NCBI GenBank assembly: GCA_017552715.1
Contig: JAFZOW010000035.1
Coordinates: 62,001 to 126,000 of the forward strand
Length of the DNA stretch: 64,000 bases
Direction of reading: 5' to 3'
Origin: Lachnospiraceae bacterium
GTDB lineage: Bacteria; Bacillota; Clostridia; Lachnospirales; Lachnospiraceae
Shown here: in pieces, positions 33,300-42,909 of the stretch
Position numbering within the stretch: position 1 is the first letter of the stretch
How the letters are laid out: the number at the start of each line of letters is the position of its first letter
Position numbers and translations under genes: made by a program
Notes under the pieces: generated by a model
Databases searched by the model: none
Told to the model about the DNA's origin: nothing
The model's input: only the letters and a program-made list of their open reading frames with translations

Positions 33300-34262
33300 C
33301 TATAGCATCCCAAGATAATCATCGCTCTTGGGAGGAAAATCATTACAATCCAGCCGGGGGAGCAAAAGCAGATCATCCTTTCCCGGATGGGCGATGCCGG
33401 TCTCAACCGTAAGTCCCAGGCAGGCCCCTCTCTCCCGCGCATATCTCACCACATCATCATTATAGCTTCCGTAAGGATAGTTCATCACCCATTCCTTCGG
33501 ATCAATAAATTCCTCCATGGTCTCAAGGGCTTTGGAAATATCTTCCCTCATCTGTTCCGGAGAAAGATTACCCAGCCAGTAATGGTCATATCCGTGTATG
33601 CCGATGAACATCCCGTGCCGCTTCATGGTACGGATCTGATCCTCCGTCATATACAGCTCATAAGCAAGTTCCTCTTCCGTCATCCCCACATACTTCTGAA
33701 ACAGGTCGCTGGCTATCCTGGAGCGCAGCTTTTCCGGAAGCACCTTCTGCAGCATATGCTTTACAAAGATGGTATCCCCGCCGTCGAAGCGGTCGGCCAC
33801 CGCATATTTCTCCCACAGCTCTTCCGTGGAAGGAAAGTCATACTCGCTGCCGCGATAATGATCCATCTTCTCCTTCACATCCGTGACCAGCTTTGTGATA
33901 TCCGCACTGGCAAGGATATAGTGGATCTTGTTCACATCCAGTAACTGATGTGTCCGGAAGGATTTACCCGGTATGAAGAAGGATCCCTGGAAGGCAAACT
34001 CCTCCAGTAGCGGCAGTACATAGGTGTAATGATCCAGGTAGCCGTCATCAAAGGTTAAGAGCAGGGCCCTGTCCGGCAGGGGCGTTCCGCCCTTTACCGC
34101 CTCAATGACCTGCTCCATCCGTACCACATTGAAGTTTTCCTTAAAAAACGCTAGCTGCTGCCTGAACAGAGCTGCGTCCAGGCCCTTTATCGCCGGGAAA
34201 CGGCTGTGTCCCAGATCCCTCACATAATGATATACGGAGATATACAGTTTCCCTTCCGACAT
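33300..34262 (-). CDS. Polysaccharide deacetylase family protein
   Basis: A 320-residue NodB-type carbohydrate esterase (CE4). The catalytic and metal motif is LTFDDGYLDHY near residues 67-77, the zinc pair is in IHGYDHY near 217-223, and NYPYGSYNDD follows. It has no signal peptide, so it may act on a cytoplasmic lipid-linked glycan or be retained at the membrane; many locus-encoded CE4 proteins are like this. The start is ATG 34262 after GGAGG; the frame continues upstream to 34364 but the extra part lacks family character. It would remove N- or O-acetyl groups from the surface glycan or its precursor. Confidence 0.85.
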   Translation of the reverse strand: MSEGKLYISVYHYVRDLGHSRFPAIKGLDAALFRQQLAFFKENFNVVRMEQVIEAVKGGTPLPDRALLLTFDDGYLDHYTYVLPLLEEFAFQGSFFIPGKSFRTHQLLDVNKIHYILASADITKLVTDVKEKMDHYRGSEYDFPSTEELWEKYAVADRFDGGDTIFVKHMLQKVLPEKLRSRIASDLFQKYVGMTEEELAYELYMTEDQIRTMKRHGMFIGIHGYDHYWLGNLSPEQMREDISKALETMEEFIDPKEWVMNYPYGSYNDDVVRYARERGACLGLTVETGIAHPGKDDLLLLPRLDCNDFPPKSDDYLGML

Positions 34263-34405
34263 CCCGGAAATCCTCCAAATCCTCTTCGTATCAGAGCTTC
34301 CTGCCCAGGAGCTGCCATACAGGCGCTTGTCCGGCCCTGCAAACAGCCAACAAGATTCTATCAAAAAGCGGCCGGAGCGTCAAACGCCTCTCCCCCGTCA
34401 CGGCA

Positions 34406-36148
34406 TCATTTTTCCGTCCATTTCAGGGTATAGAGGAGGCTTCCGTCCGACAGTTCGAAGCTGTCACAGATCTGATAATCCTCATCGATCAGATCCTTGC
34501 TCCTGAAATATGTATTGACCTTATCCGCTCTGGAAAGATCCTTCGTCAGCAGATATACATCGGGATAGAGCAGATAATGTTTGTCGCGCTCAAGTCCCAG
34601 TCTCAAAAGCCGCTGCTCCTGCCAGGGAGAATATACGGACCAGCCGGTGGTACCAATCGTATTCAGGTTCGCATCCTTCTCCCGGAAGGTAAACTTTTTC
34701 AGTGTGCTCACCGTTCCAGGCGTAAGTACAAAAAGCTTTTCCGCTTCGCTCCCGATATAGGATGCCGCTTCCTGATATTCATTCATGTTCACATGATAAA
34801 CATCCAGTTCCGTCTTAAACTGCGAAAGGGCCGTGAAAAGCAGAAAGCAGCCCACTGCCGCCTCCAGGCAATAACGAAGCCGTGGAAATCTGCTTTTCTT
34901 TTTCTCTTCCCCCATCAGTATTCCCGCTCCCCAAAGGACAAGCTGGTAATCATAGATCATCTGTATACGGGCCGGCATGCGTTCCTTATAAAGCAGGTAA
35001 AGAAGGATGGCCGCCTGTATCATCACGCCCCCGAGGATCAGCCATCTTTTGTACGTCTTCTCCGTAACGATCCTGTACAAAAGCATCAGAAGCATCAGAA
35101 AAAGAAGGATGTGCTGTACCCTGCATTCTCCGCTCAGGGCCGAGCGCAATAAAAGCTCCCCCATGGAAGAAAGCTTTTCTCCGGGCTTCCGTTGATCCGT
35201 GCTTTGCTGCCCGGCATACTCTGCGATCCGTACGATCTTTTCTCCATCGAGCTCCGGGAGCATGCCGTACATGCTTATGCATTCATGGGCTTCCTTCGAG
35301 ACTCCCAGGGAGGACCAGAAGGCTTCATTCCCTTCGTATTCCGGCCAGTGATAATAATCCGTGATCAGTGAGCGGGCATGTTTGTATTCCGAATAGCTTT
35401 TCCACGGCTCGGCACTGTACGCCTTACGCTCCATAAACCGCATTCCTGCAAAGAGCAGGATCCCAACTGCACTGACTGCCAGGATCCCTTTCAGTGTACG
35501 GCCATGCTTCTCCCAACGCTCCTTCCAGGCCGTTCTTTCAAAGAAAGGCCGTTCATCTTTAAGCAGCTCCATCAGTTTCCATATCAATGTAAAAACAAAC
35601 AGGGGGAGGGTCATAAAAAAGACTTTTGCCCGCAAAGCTCCGGCAAGGAATAGGAGCAGCCAGGCAAGGCCGATATCCCTGATGCCCTTGTCGGCACGGG
35701 AACTCATCAGCCTAAACAGAGCCGTCGATGCCAGGATACCGGCAACCACCGTAAACTGAAAGAGCATCAGCGAATCCGTATACAGGAGAAAAAGCAGAAA
35801 AGCTGCTTCTATCCCTCCGGGAAGTAAAGACTTTTTTGCCTTCAGTACTTCGACACTGCGACTCAGGATCAGACAGAAACATAAAAAGATCGAAGCGATG
35901 AAAAGCAGTCCGTACCAGTCTATCCCGGGTACCAGACGAAAGAGCGCGGATGTCATCAAACCGAAAAGATAAGAGCAAAAGACCAGATGCGCGTCCGGCT
36001 CTCCGGTGATCGTCCCGGCTGCCAGTTTATGCATCGTGATATCATCATTAGCCACATAATAAAAGCCCGTGATCTTCCATAGGAGGAGAAAAAAGATCAT
36101 AACGGCCGGAACGATCCATAGCTTAAGAAAGTATCTCCGCTCTTTCAC
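34406..36148 (-). CDS. GT-C-like multi-pass membrane protein
   Basis: A 580-residue integral membrane protein with about ten or more hydrophobic helices and a C-terminal soluble region of about 120 residues. After the first helix comes an acidic loop, YYVANDDITMHKLAAG, the position of the catalytic Asp pair in GT-C glycosyltransferases that use polyprenyl-phosphate sugars at the outer membrane face. I set the start at GTG 36148: GGTGG lies seven bases upstream and the GTGA overlaps the preceding stop. No exact family is recognised; glycan modification on the outside is likely from context. Confidence 0.6.
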   Translation of the reverse strand: MKERRYFLKLWIVPAVMIFFLLLWKITGFYYVANDDITMHKLAAGTITGEPDAHLVFCSYLFGLMTSALFRLVPGIDWYGLLFIASIFLCFCLILSRSVEVLKAKKSLLPGGIEAAFLLFLLYTDSLMLFQFTVVAGILASTALFRLMSSRADKGIRDIGLAWLLLFLAGALRAKVFFMTLPLFVFTLIWKLMELLKDERPFFERTAWKERWEKHGRTLKGILAVSAVGILLFAGMRFMERKAYSAEPWKSYSEYKHARSLITDYYHWPEYEGNEAFWSSLGVSKEAHECISMYGMLPELDGEKIVRIAEYAGQQSTDQRKPGEKLSSMGELLLRSALSGECRVQHILLFLMLLMLLYRIVTEKTYKRWLILGGVMIQAAILLYLLYKERMPARIQMIYDYQLVLWGAGILMGEEKKKSRFPRLRYCLEAAVGCFLLFTALSQFKTELDVYHVNMNEYQEAASYIGSEAEKLFVLTPGTVSTLKKFTFREKDANLNTIGTTGWSVYSPWQEQRLLRLGLERDKHYLLYPDVYLLTKDLSRADKVNTYFRSKDLIDEDYQICDSFELSDGSLLYTLKWTEK

Positions 36149-37962
36149 CGGCAATCCACCACTTCATAACTATCGTAACCAAAACGGATCACTTTTTCTT
36201 TTCCAAGTTCAGCTGCATAGTCCAACGCCTCTTCAAAGGATAAAGGCCCATGCTGTGTACGCCGCAGTCCCCAGCCCGAGACCGGTTCCCCCGCGAAGCT
36301 GTAGACTTCTCCGTTCTCCTTATAGGTGGCATTAATCACTCCGACCCCACTCAGCGCCGGGCAGACGTAGGCCGCCGTCTGTCCCTCCGTCATGATCCGC
36401 ATGGGCAAAGAATCCGTTTCCAGATAGATCGTGTATTTCTCCCTCTCTCCCTTTGTAAGCTCCCGGATCGAAAGTAGCTGCTCACTAAGGTCACTCTTAT
36501 GCCACCAGCTGATCATGGAAAGCGGATCCGCTCCGGAATTGATCAGAAGCAGGATACAACAATAAAGGAGCATCGGCAGCGCCAGGTGTTTTCGGGATTT
36601 CTTCGCTTCTTTAGCATCAAAGAACCCCTGTCCGCAAAGCAGCACTAAGGCAATGACCTCCACACTGTGCGGAAAATAACCGGCACTGCCTCCGGCAATG
36701 TTCATGATCAGCCCGGGCAGAAGGGCCAGCATACAGGCCGCAAGCATCAGCTCGGGAAATAGGGTTTCCCCGGAAAGAAATGCCTTCCGGTCAAAACATT
36801 TTCTGCGGCATTCCAGGATCACAAACAACAAAGGCAGAAACATGAGTACGAGGTAATATATGAAAGCCTGCAAAGGCCCTCCGCAGTATTCTTTTGCATA
36901 AGCAAACAAGTGATACTTGGAAGTGATCGTTCCGCCGATATTCTCTCCGTGTCCGCTGAAGAGACGAAGAGAAACAAAATACATCAACAGATAAAAAACA
37001 TTTGCAAGCCAGGCCCTGATCTTAAAGAGGCGTGAGCGAAAGACGTAATACATAACGGAAAATGTATAGATCATCCCGGTGGATACTTTCCCCCAGCTGA
37101 TCAGAACAATGGAGGCAGGGATAAAAAGCAGTACAAATGAAAGTCGTATCCCCTTTCCTTCCGCCTCTCTTTGAAGCGCCCGGAAGATAAAAACATAAGC
37201 CAAAAGCATCAGGATGTTCGAAAAAAGAAAAGACTCGCTGTTAACAAAGCTCGTATTCCCATATCCGCATTTTGATAAAAGTGAGCTTATGAAGTAGCCG
37301 GCAAGAAAGAACAGAAATAACGCCAGCTCCGCTGTCTCCATACGATCCGAGCCTGCAAAATGGCTTTTCGCTTTCACGATAGCCAGCAGAAGCAAAAATA
37401 CATACAACGGTACCAGCAAAGAGGGATACAGAAAATTATAGGTAAAAAAGCTTGGGATCCCAAGTCCCATGGAAAAAACTCCCAAAAGCAGATGACTGAA
37501 GCTGTGATAAGTATAAGACCCCTCCTCATTCAACAGGGTAGAGAGCCTGAAAGAACGGCTGTAGCTCTCAGCCAGCGATGAATTGAACAGCGTATCGATC
37601 TGTTGAAAACCGTCATCTACCAGTTCCAGAGGATGCAGTGAATGATTATAAGCGCTCCAGATCGTCCCCGCATAATAACGTCCCAGCAGAAGTGCAAGGA
37701 TCAAAAGGAGCAGGAAATGCCCTTTTACGGCTCCGATGCTTTTCCCCCCGCGTTGAAGCCGATACTGATCAAAAAAAGCAAGTCCTCCCCAAAGACAGGA
37801 CAGTAAAAGCAGCGCCACAAGCATACGTGTTCCGAAAGGCACGTGTGTACGAAGGATCGCCATGATCGCATAAATGCCCAGCACCAGGCTGATCCCAAAG
37901 GGAAAAAGAAATATACTGGTGTATCCCTTTCCTTTCAGAACATTCAAGAGTTTTTCCTTCAT
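36145..37962 (-). CDS. Large multi-pass membrane protein, GT-C-like or polymerase-like
   Basis: A 605-residue protein with about 12-14 hydrophobic helices and a C-terminal soluble region of about 110 residues (TIYLETDSLPMRIM; VINATYKENGEVYSFAG). Near residue 120 an extracellular loop contains LELVDDGFQQIDTLF, an acidic pair that would suit a GT-C fold. The start is ATG 37962 after GGAG, one base past the stop of the hydratase gene. It overlaps the next gene by 4 bp. Together the two may act as outer-face glycosyltransferases or as polymerase parts of the locus; family unknown. Confidence 0.55.
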   Translation of the reverse strand: MKEKLLNVLKGKGYTSIFLFPFGISLVLGIYAIMAILRTHVPFGTRMLVALLLLSCLWGGLAFFDQYRLQRGGKSIGAVKGHFLLLLILALLLGRYYAGTIWSAYNHSLHPLELVDDGFQQIDTLFNSSLAESYSRSFRLSTLLNEEGSYTYHSFSHLLLGVFSMGLGIPSFFTYNFLYPSLLVPLYVFLLLLAIVKAKSHFAGSDRMETAELALFLFFLAGYFISSLLSKCGYGNTSFVNSESFLFSNILMLLAYVFIFRALQREAEGKGIRLSFVLLFIPASIVLISWGKVSTGMIYTFSVMYYVFRSRLFKIRAWLANVFYLLMYFVSLRLFSGHGENIGGTITSKYHLFAYAKEYCGGPLQAFIYYLVLMFLPLLFVILECRRKCFDRKAFLSGETLFPELMLAACMLALLPGLIMNIAGGSAGYFPHSVEVIALVLLCGQGFFDAKEAKKSRKHLALPMLLYCCILLLINSGADPLSMISWWHKSDLSEQLLSIRELTKGEREKYTIYLETDSLPMRIMTEGQTAAYVCPALSGVGVINATYKENGEVYSFAGEPVSGWGLRRTQHGPLSFEEALDYAAELGKEKVIRFGYDSYEVVDCR

Positions 37963-37963
37963 A

Positions 37964-38827
37964 TCAAAACTCCACAGTGGCCTTCCGGGGCTCAAAACAG
38001 CAGCAGGGCCGGAGGCATACGATACGCACGCCGCTGGCTCTCTGGGACCCGATCTTCATAAAAGTCCCCAGCACCGAGCAGTTCCCGCCCAATCCTATGG
38101 CCCCTACATTACATTTGTTCAGTTCCTCGGTGATGCGCTTTTCATAAAGCGACTGACGATCATAAGTACCTTCCGCCATGGCCTGCAGCATCAGGGAGGA
38201 TGCTTCATAATGACTCCGCCCTATTCCCACAGCCATGGTGCAGGGTGTGCAGCCCAGCTGACCGATCACTTCCTTCCCCCAGGAAATGATCTCATCCACC
38301 ACCGTATCCATACTGTGCTTATGGAACACACGGTAGGTTTTTGCGCGTATCTCCGGTCCTCCGCCCTGCATGAGCACTGTCAGGCGCAGCCGGTCTTCAT
38401 CCTCCGAATACTTAAGCTGTATGGGCGGCGGGCACAGGGCTTCGGAACGTTCATCCAGCCCAATGGACTGCTCGATCCGCTCCTTATCATCTCCCAGTAC
38501 CGCCATAGGCCTGCCCGGGAGAGTCTTTAAGCCTCTTCTTACCCCTTCGTGAACTGCTTCAAGGAAGTCCCCGTCTACCGTCCGCTTCCTTCCCACTTCC
38601 AGGATAAGATGCGGGATCCCCGTATCATCGCAGAGCGGAGAATGCTTTCTGGCAGCGCTTTCCGCATTCCGCACGATCTCCTTCATGGCCCAGCAGGACA
38701 GTTCCTCCGTTTCCCCGGCGATCCCCCGTTCATATGCGCCGTAGCGATCCTCGGGAAATACCGATCCTGCCTTTACCAGGGTCTGTGATACCTTTTCCGC
38801 GATTTCCTCAAACACTTTTTCTTCCAT
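37964..38827 (-). CDS. Class I fumarase/tartrate dehydratase-type hydratase, alpha subunit
   Basis: A 287-residue protein of the iron-sulfur fumarase alpha family (two-subunit FumA/TtdA type). Cluster-ligand cysteines are seen in PLCDDTG (about 65), GCTPC (about 192-196) and the C-terminal PCCCFEPRKATVEF; GQLGCTPCTMAVGIG and GLGGN are further family marks. The enzyme adds or removes water across a C4-dicarboxylate or similar acid. The start is ATG 38827 with GAGG upstream. The matching beta subunit lies 5.5 kb upstream in the same operon (44299-44811), an uncommon split. It departs from typical fumarases (GGGPEIRAKTYRVF where GGGSEN-like sequence is usual), which hints at another substrate. 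Confidence 0.85.
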   Translation of the reverse strand: MEEKVFEEIAEKVSQTLVKAGSVFPEDRYGAYERGIAGETEELSCWAMKEIVRNAESAARKHSPLCDDTGIPHLILEVGRKRTVDGDFLEAVHEGVRRGLKTLPGRPMAVLGDDKERIEQSIGLDERSEALCPPPIQLKYSEDEDRLRLTVLMQGGGPEIRAKTYRVFHKHSMDTVVDEIISWGKEVIGQLGCTPCTMAVGIGRSHYEASSLMLQAMAEGTYDRQSLYEKRITEELNKCNVGAIGLGGNCSVLGTFMKIGSQRASGVRIVCLRPCCCFEPRKATVEF

Positions 38828-38907
38828 AACGATCCTCAAAACAAGTACGATTATAGCATCTTTTCAACAGGCCAACAATAAACGTCCCGGTACGTCACAG
38901 CCCCGCA

Positions 38908-40497
38908 TTAAAAGTTTGCATAGATAAAGCTGGCGGATACATCTTTTCCGGGAGCACAGATGATCAGGATCAGAAGCATGGCCGCATAAAGCATCGCCCG
39001 TACGATGGGCGGACACTTCTTCTTTACATCCTCCCATTTCTGTTTCTCACAGAGTATATCCACAATGATCAGCGCAGCTATGCCCACATCCGTGAGAAGT
39101 ACGTTCTTCTCTCCGATATTGGTAAAGAAATTCAGCACCAGACTGCTCTCCCACAGCCGGGGATGGGTCAGGGCGTGAACGATGGTATCCAGTGCGGTAC
39201 GGATATCCGGTGAAAGGGAGAAGAAGCGGAAGATACTGATCAGGGCAAAAGTCCGCAAAACACAGAAAGCCTTCCAGCCAAAACTCTCCCCACGGATATG
39301 AAGCTTATCCCGCATCCGGGCGTATACCTCTTCCAGCTGTGTTGTGGAAAGGATCACTATAAAATTCAGATAACCCCAGAACAGATAGGTCCAGTTGGCA
39401 CCGTGCCAGAGGCCTGTACAGGTCCATACGAAAAACAGTGCAAGATGACCGGCGATCAGCTTTCCCGTACGGGCTCCCCACTTCTTCCTGGCCCACTTTG
39501 AAAGCTTAGTTCCCGTCTTACTCATGGAAACGGGATAAAACACATAGTCCCTGAACCATTTTCCCAGGGTGATATGCCATCTCCGCCAGTATTCATCCAC
39601 GGTCTTTGCAAGAAAAGGCTGTCGGAAGTTTTCCGAAAGACGTATACCCAGGATGTGGCAGAAACCGCACATCATATCCATATAACCGGAAAAATCCGCA
39701 TATATGCGAAAGCTGTACAGGATCACGGCAAAACTGATGAGCACAAAACCGTGGTCCGAATAAGCAGCCAGCGTACTGTTGACGGATTCTGTCAGCAGAT
39801 CGGCAATGGCCACCTTTTTATAGGCCCCCCAGAGGATACGGGCACAGCCTGCACAGAGCCTCTCATAAGAAAAGCTATGCTCTTCTTCAAAGATCTCCTG
39901 CTTCAGCTCGTTGTAACGGCTGAAAGGCCCTTCCGTGATATGCGGGAAGAAGGACAGAAAAGTAAAGTACTTAAGAAAATTCTTCTCTGCCGGATACTTG
40001 CTGCGATATACATCCACCACATATCCCACGGCATGAAAAACATAAAAGGACATACCCAGGGGCAGAACGAGAACGAGCCCGAGCCCCGGAAGTTTTGCAT
40101 CGATACGGAAAACGGAAAGAAGCTTTCCTGTATTTTCCAGGATAAAGTTTCCGTATTTTATCACGATCCAGGGGGCCAGCAGCAGGATCACCGCCAGGGC
40201 ACAGATCCTCTTTTTCTGCTTCAGACCCTTCCGGCGCAGCTCATCCTTTTCCTCTTTACTTTCCGCTTCCTTAAGCCTTTGCGCTCCGGCAGCGATCCTT
40301 TTTTCCAGCCACAGTGCCGCCAGGTAGCTGACCAGGCCGCAGATCACGATAAAAACGATATACTTCGCTCCGTAGCTTAAGTAAAAGTATACATTGGCAG
40401 CCAGCAGTACCAGCCATCGATGCTTCTTCGGGAACAGAAAAAACAAAAGCACCGTGATCGCTGCAAAACATAAGCTGTGAAGCGAGACCAGACTCAT
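38908..40497 (-). CDS. MBOAT O-acyltransferase (DltB/AlgI-like)
   Basis: A 529-residue membrane-bound O-acyltransferase with about 11 hydrophobic helices. Family marks include YFTFLSFFPHITEGPFSRY (about 188-206), YRIYADFSGYMDMMCG-type sequence near 265-280, DEYWRRWHITLGKWFRDYVF (about 305-324) and the active-site His in GLWHGANWTY (about 360). These proteins move acyl groups from the cytoplasm to glycans outside, as in D-alanylation of teichoic acid (DltB) or alginate acetylation (AlgI). The carrier protein, AMP ligase and SGNH gene upstream complete a Dlt-like set. Confidence 0.93.
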   Translation of the reverse strand: MSLVSLHSLCFAAITVLLFFLFPKKHRWLVLLAANVYFYLSYGAKYIVFIVICGLVSYLAALWLEKRIAAGAQRLKEAESKEEKDELRRKGLKQKKRICALAVILLLAPWIVIKYGNFILENTGKLLSVFRIDAKLPGLGLVLVLPLGMSFYVFHAVGYVVDVYRSKYPAEKNFLKYFTFLSFFPHITEGPFSRYNELKQEIFEEEHSFSYERLCAGCARILWGAYKKVAIADLLTESVNSTLAAYSDHGFVLISFAVILYSFRIYADFSGYMDMMCGFCHILGIRLSENFRQPFLAKTVDEYWRRWHITLGKWFRDYVFYPVSMSKTGTKLSKWARKKWGARTGKLIAGHLALFFVWTCTGLWHGANWTYLFWGYLNFIVILSTTQLEEVYARMRDKLHIRGESFGWKAFCVLRTFALISIFRFFSLSPDIRTALDTIVHALTHPRLWESSLVLNFFTNIGEKNVLLTDVGIAALIIVDILCEKQKWEDVKKKCPPIVRAMLYAAMLLILIICAPGKDVSASFIYANF

Positions 40498-40503
40498 TTA
40501 CTC

Positions 40504-40728
40504 TCAGCCCTGCATCTTCAGGATAAGCTGATAAAGCGCTTCGGCGCTGTTAAAGTTTTCCGGCAGCAGATCATCCACATTGATCTCGATACCGAAATGC
40601 TCATTCACTTCGCTGACTATGGAGATGATATCAAAGGAGTCCAGCAGCTCATCATCGATAAGCTTTGTCTCCTTTGTAAAATCGATATCCTCGCGTATCC
40701 CCGACATGATCTTCAACAGTTCTTCCAT
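40504..40728 (-). CDS. Acyl carrier protein (DltC-like)
   Basis: A 74-residue carrier with the phosphopantetheine Ser in LLDSFDIIS (about Ser31), after KLIDDELLDS, the form used by DltC-type carriers rather than fatty-acid ACPs. It lies 6 bp upstream of the MBOAT gene and below the AMP ligase gene, matching a Dlt-like function of passing an activated acid to the membrane acyltransferase. Confidence 0.88.
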   Translation of the reverse strand: MEELLKIMSGIREDIDFTKETKLIDDELLDSFDIISIVSEVNEHFGIEINVDDLLPENFNSAEALYQLILKMQG

Positions 40729-40790
40729 TTTCCTATCCTCCTTATTTTCCTACCTTACGTTTGCGCTTCTTATTTCCCGGAAAGCTCAAT

Positions 40791-41435
40791 TTATATCAGC
40801 TTTTCCAGTTTTTCGATATCCGGTTCCTTAAGTAAAAGTTCCAGATTCTCCTTCACCTTCTCAAAACTCCAGTCCCACCATTTAAGCCGCAGCATGAATC
40901 CTATAGTCTCTTCCGGAAAATGGTAAGAGATCACCCGTGCCGGAACTCCAGCTGCGATGGCATAGGGAGGGATACTCTTCGTGATCACGGCTCCCGCGGC
41001 GATCACGGCTCCATCTCCTACGGTAAGATCCTTTTTCCTTAGGATGATGGCTCCGGCACCGATCCACACATCGTTTCCGATGCTGATCTTTTCTTCCTGC
41101 GGATGCTTACGGAGCTTTCCCATAAGCTTATTCTCAAAGCGGTATTCGGGCATCATGGAAGCGGAACGGTAATCGTGCTCATTTCCGCCTATATCCACCA
41201 TCCTGGATATACTGCAGTACTTCCCGATGCATGCCCAGAGTATGCTGGTATCGGCTCCGGTATAACTCATATCCCCTATCTCGGCATTGCGGATCAGGTT
41301 TCTTTTTTCTATATCCACATAGCAGCCCAGCCGGCTTTCCAGCACCACACTGTCTTTGTCGATGGAGGAATGCTCTCCGATCTTACTCTGTTTGACCAGT
41401 GCATCCGCATGCTGCCTGTATTTCCTATCTTCCAC
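40791..41435 (-). CDS. Hexapeptide-repeat acetyltransferase (CatB/Vat-like)
   Basis: A 214-residue left-handed beta-helix transferase. Hexapeptide repeats run over about 20-165 ([49 protein letters not shown]), with [12 protein letters not shown] carrying the likely catalytic His near 95, and [14 protein letters not shown] then [10 protein letters not shown] at the C-terminus as in the xenobiotic (CatB/VatD) branch. It would transfer acetyl from acetyl-CoA to a sugar or other small precursor. The start is GTG 41435, seven bases after GGAGGG. Confidence 0.85.
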   Translation of the reverse strand: MEDRKYRQHADALVKQSKIGEHSSIDKDSVVLESRLGCYVDIEKRNLIRNAEIGDMSYTGADTSILWACIGKYCSISRMVDIGGNEHDYRSASMMPEYRFENKLMGKLRKHPQEEKISIGNDVWIGAGAIILRKKDLTVGDGAVIAAGAVITKSIPPYAIAAGVPARVISYHFPEETIGFMLRLKWWDWSFEKVKENLELLLKEPDIEKLEKLI

Positions 41436-41484
41436 TCTTCGTCCCTCCGGCAAAGCATAAAGCCATGCCCTTATGTCTGTGCTT

Positions 41485-42909
41485 CTAAAAAATCCAGCTT
41501 ATCTCCGCACAGTTCTTAAGCGCTTCGTACTGCACCTTGCCCGACGGATTCTTGGGTATTTCAGCTATCACATGTACATGAAACTGGTGCCGGTTGATCT
41601 TCAGCTGTTCATGAACAAAGTCCGCAATTGCTTCTTTAAGAGCCCCTTCCGTGGTATAGATATCCAGCGAATCATCCGCTCCCCCGCAGGCCAGATCCAC
41701 TATGGAAAAACGCTCCTTGATCAGGATCTCCACCTCCGAAAGGTTGGTGCGTTTCCCTGTGATCTTAATAAATCTCTTCTTTCTTCCCACAATATAGTAA
41801 TATCCGTCACTATCCCTGTATGCCACATCCCCGGTCTGCAGGCGTCCGTGATTCTCATCTCCCAGCTTAAGATCTTCCCTGCCTTCAGCATATCCCAGGC
41901 TCACATTATCGCCGTAGTAGATCAGCTCACCCTTCTCCTGCGGATCATCAAGCACTTTTCCGTCATCATCCGTTATCTCAAAACGTCCTCCGGGTATGGC
42001 TATACCCATACTGCCTTTTTTCTCAAGCGCTTTCTCCGGCGGCAGATAGCCCATACGCGCCGTGGCTTCGGAAGCCCCGTACATCACCACGAAACGTATC
42101 CCGGCCTGCGCAGCATAACGCGCAAACTTCTCATGCAGCACGGGAGAAAGCTTTCCCCCGGCCTGGATCATGGTCTTTAAACCGGGTACCGTCTTCTTCG
42201 TAAAGGAAAGCTTATCCATCATCTCGTACATGAAAGGGATACCCGCAAAAGAAGTGGCAGCATTCTGCTCAAAAATATCCCAGAATCTTCTGGAGTAACA
42301 GTTCTCTTTTGTAAGCACCAGGGAAGCCCCCGCATACAGATGAGTGTTCAGTACCGAAAGACCATAAACATAATTGAGCGGAAGCGAGCTGATCGCCCTT
42401 TCCTTATCATCGATGGAAAGATAATCGATGATGGCTTCCGTATTGGATATCAGATTCCCGTAACTCTGACGGATCAGCTTCGGACTGCCGGTAGAACCGG
42501 AGGTGGAGATCAATAGCGCCAGCTCCGGAAACAGTTCTGTCTGCGTCACAGCATCCGCTTTCAGCAGGGAATAGGAACGCAGGGATGCGATCCGGCTGTA
42601 GCCTGTAAGCTCCACCTCCCTTTCCCCGGGCAGCCAGATATACTCCGGCCTGTATTCCTCCGCTATAGATGCGATCATATGGGCCTGCAGGCCGCCATCC
42701 AGCATCAGGGGCACTACTGAATGGTTAAGAAAGGACAAATAGCCCGTTATGCATTCCGAAGTATTGGTACAGAGGATAAATGCTAAAGACCGGGGAGTCA
42801 GCTTTTCGACCAGCTGCTCCGTTTCTTCATACAGCTTAAGATAGGAGATCTGCTGCTCCCCTTCGATCAGCGCCGTTTTATCCCCGTATTTTTTCAGATC
42901 CCAGATCAA
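41485..42909 (-). CDS. DltA-like AMP ligase
   Basis: A 474-residue ANL ligase with P-loop [10 protein letters not shown] (about 135-144), [10 protein letters not shown] (about 270), the hinge [15 protein letters not shown], and the catalytic Lys in [11 protein letters not shown] near the end. It is the paralog of the ligase at 29723-31135. In a Dlt-like arrangement it would adenylate an organic acid and load the carrier at 40504. The start is TTG with GGAGG six bases upstream, overlapping the previous stop by 4 bp. The acid is unknown; the adjacent hydratase and dehydrogenase genes suggest a hydroxy or unsaturated carboxylate rather than D-alanine. Confidence 0.87.
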   Translation of the reverse strand: MIWDLKKYGDKTALIEGEQQISYLKLYEETEQLVEKLTPRSLAFILCTNTSECITGYLSFLNHSVVPLMLDGGLQAHMIASIAEEYRPEYIWLPGEREVELTGYSRIASLRSYSLLKADAVTQTELFPELALLISTSGSTGSPKLIRQSYGNLISNTEAIIDYLSIDDKERAISSLPLNYVYGLSVLNTHLYAGASLVLTKENCYSRRFWDIFEQNAATSFAGIPFMYEMMDKLSFTKKTVPGLKTMIQAGGKLSPVLHEKFARYAAQAGIRFVVMYGASEATARMGYLPPEKALEKKGSMGIAIPGGRFEITDDDGKVLDDPQEKGELIYYGDNVSLGYAEGREDLKLGDENHGRLQTGDVAYRDSDGYYYIVGRKKRFIKITGKRTNLSEVEILIKERFSIVDLACGGADDSLDIYTTEGALKEAIADFVHEQLKINRHQFHVHVIAEIPKNPSGKVQYEALKNCAEISWIF

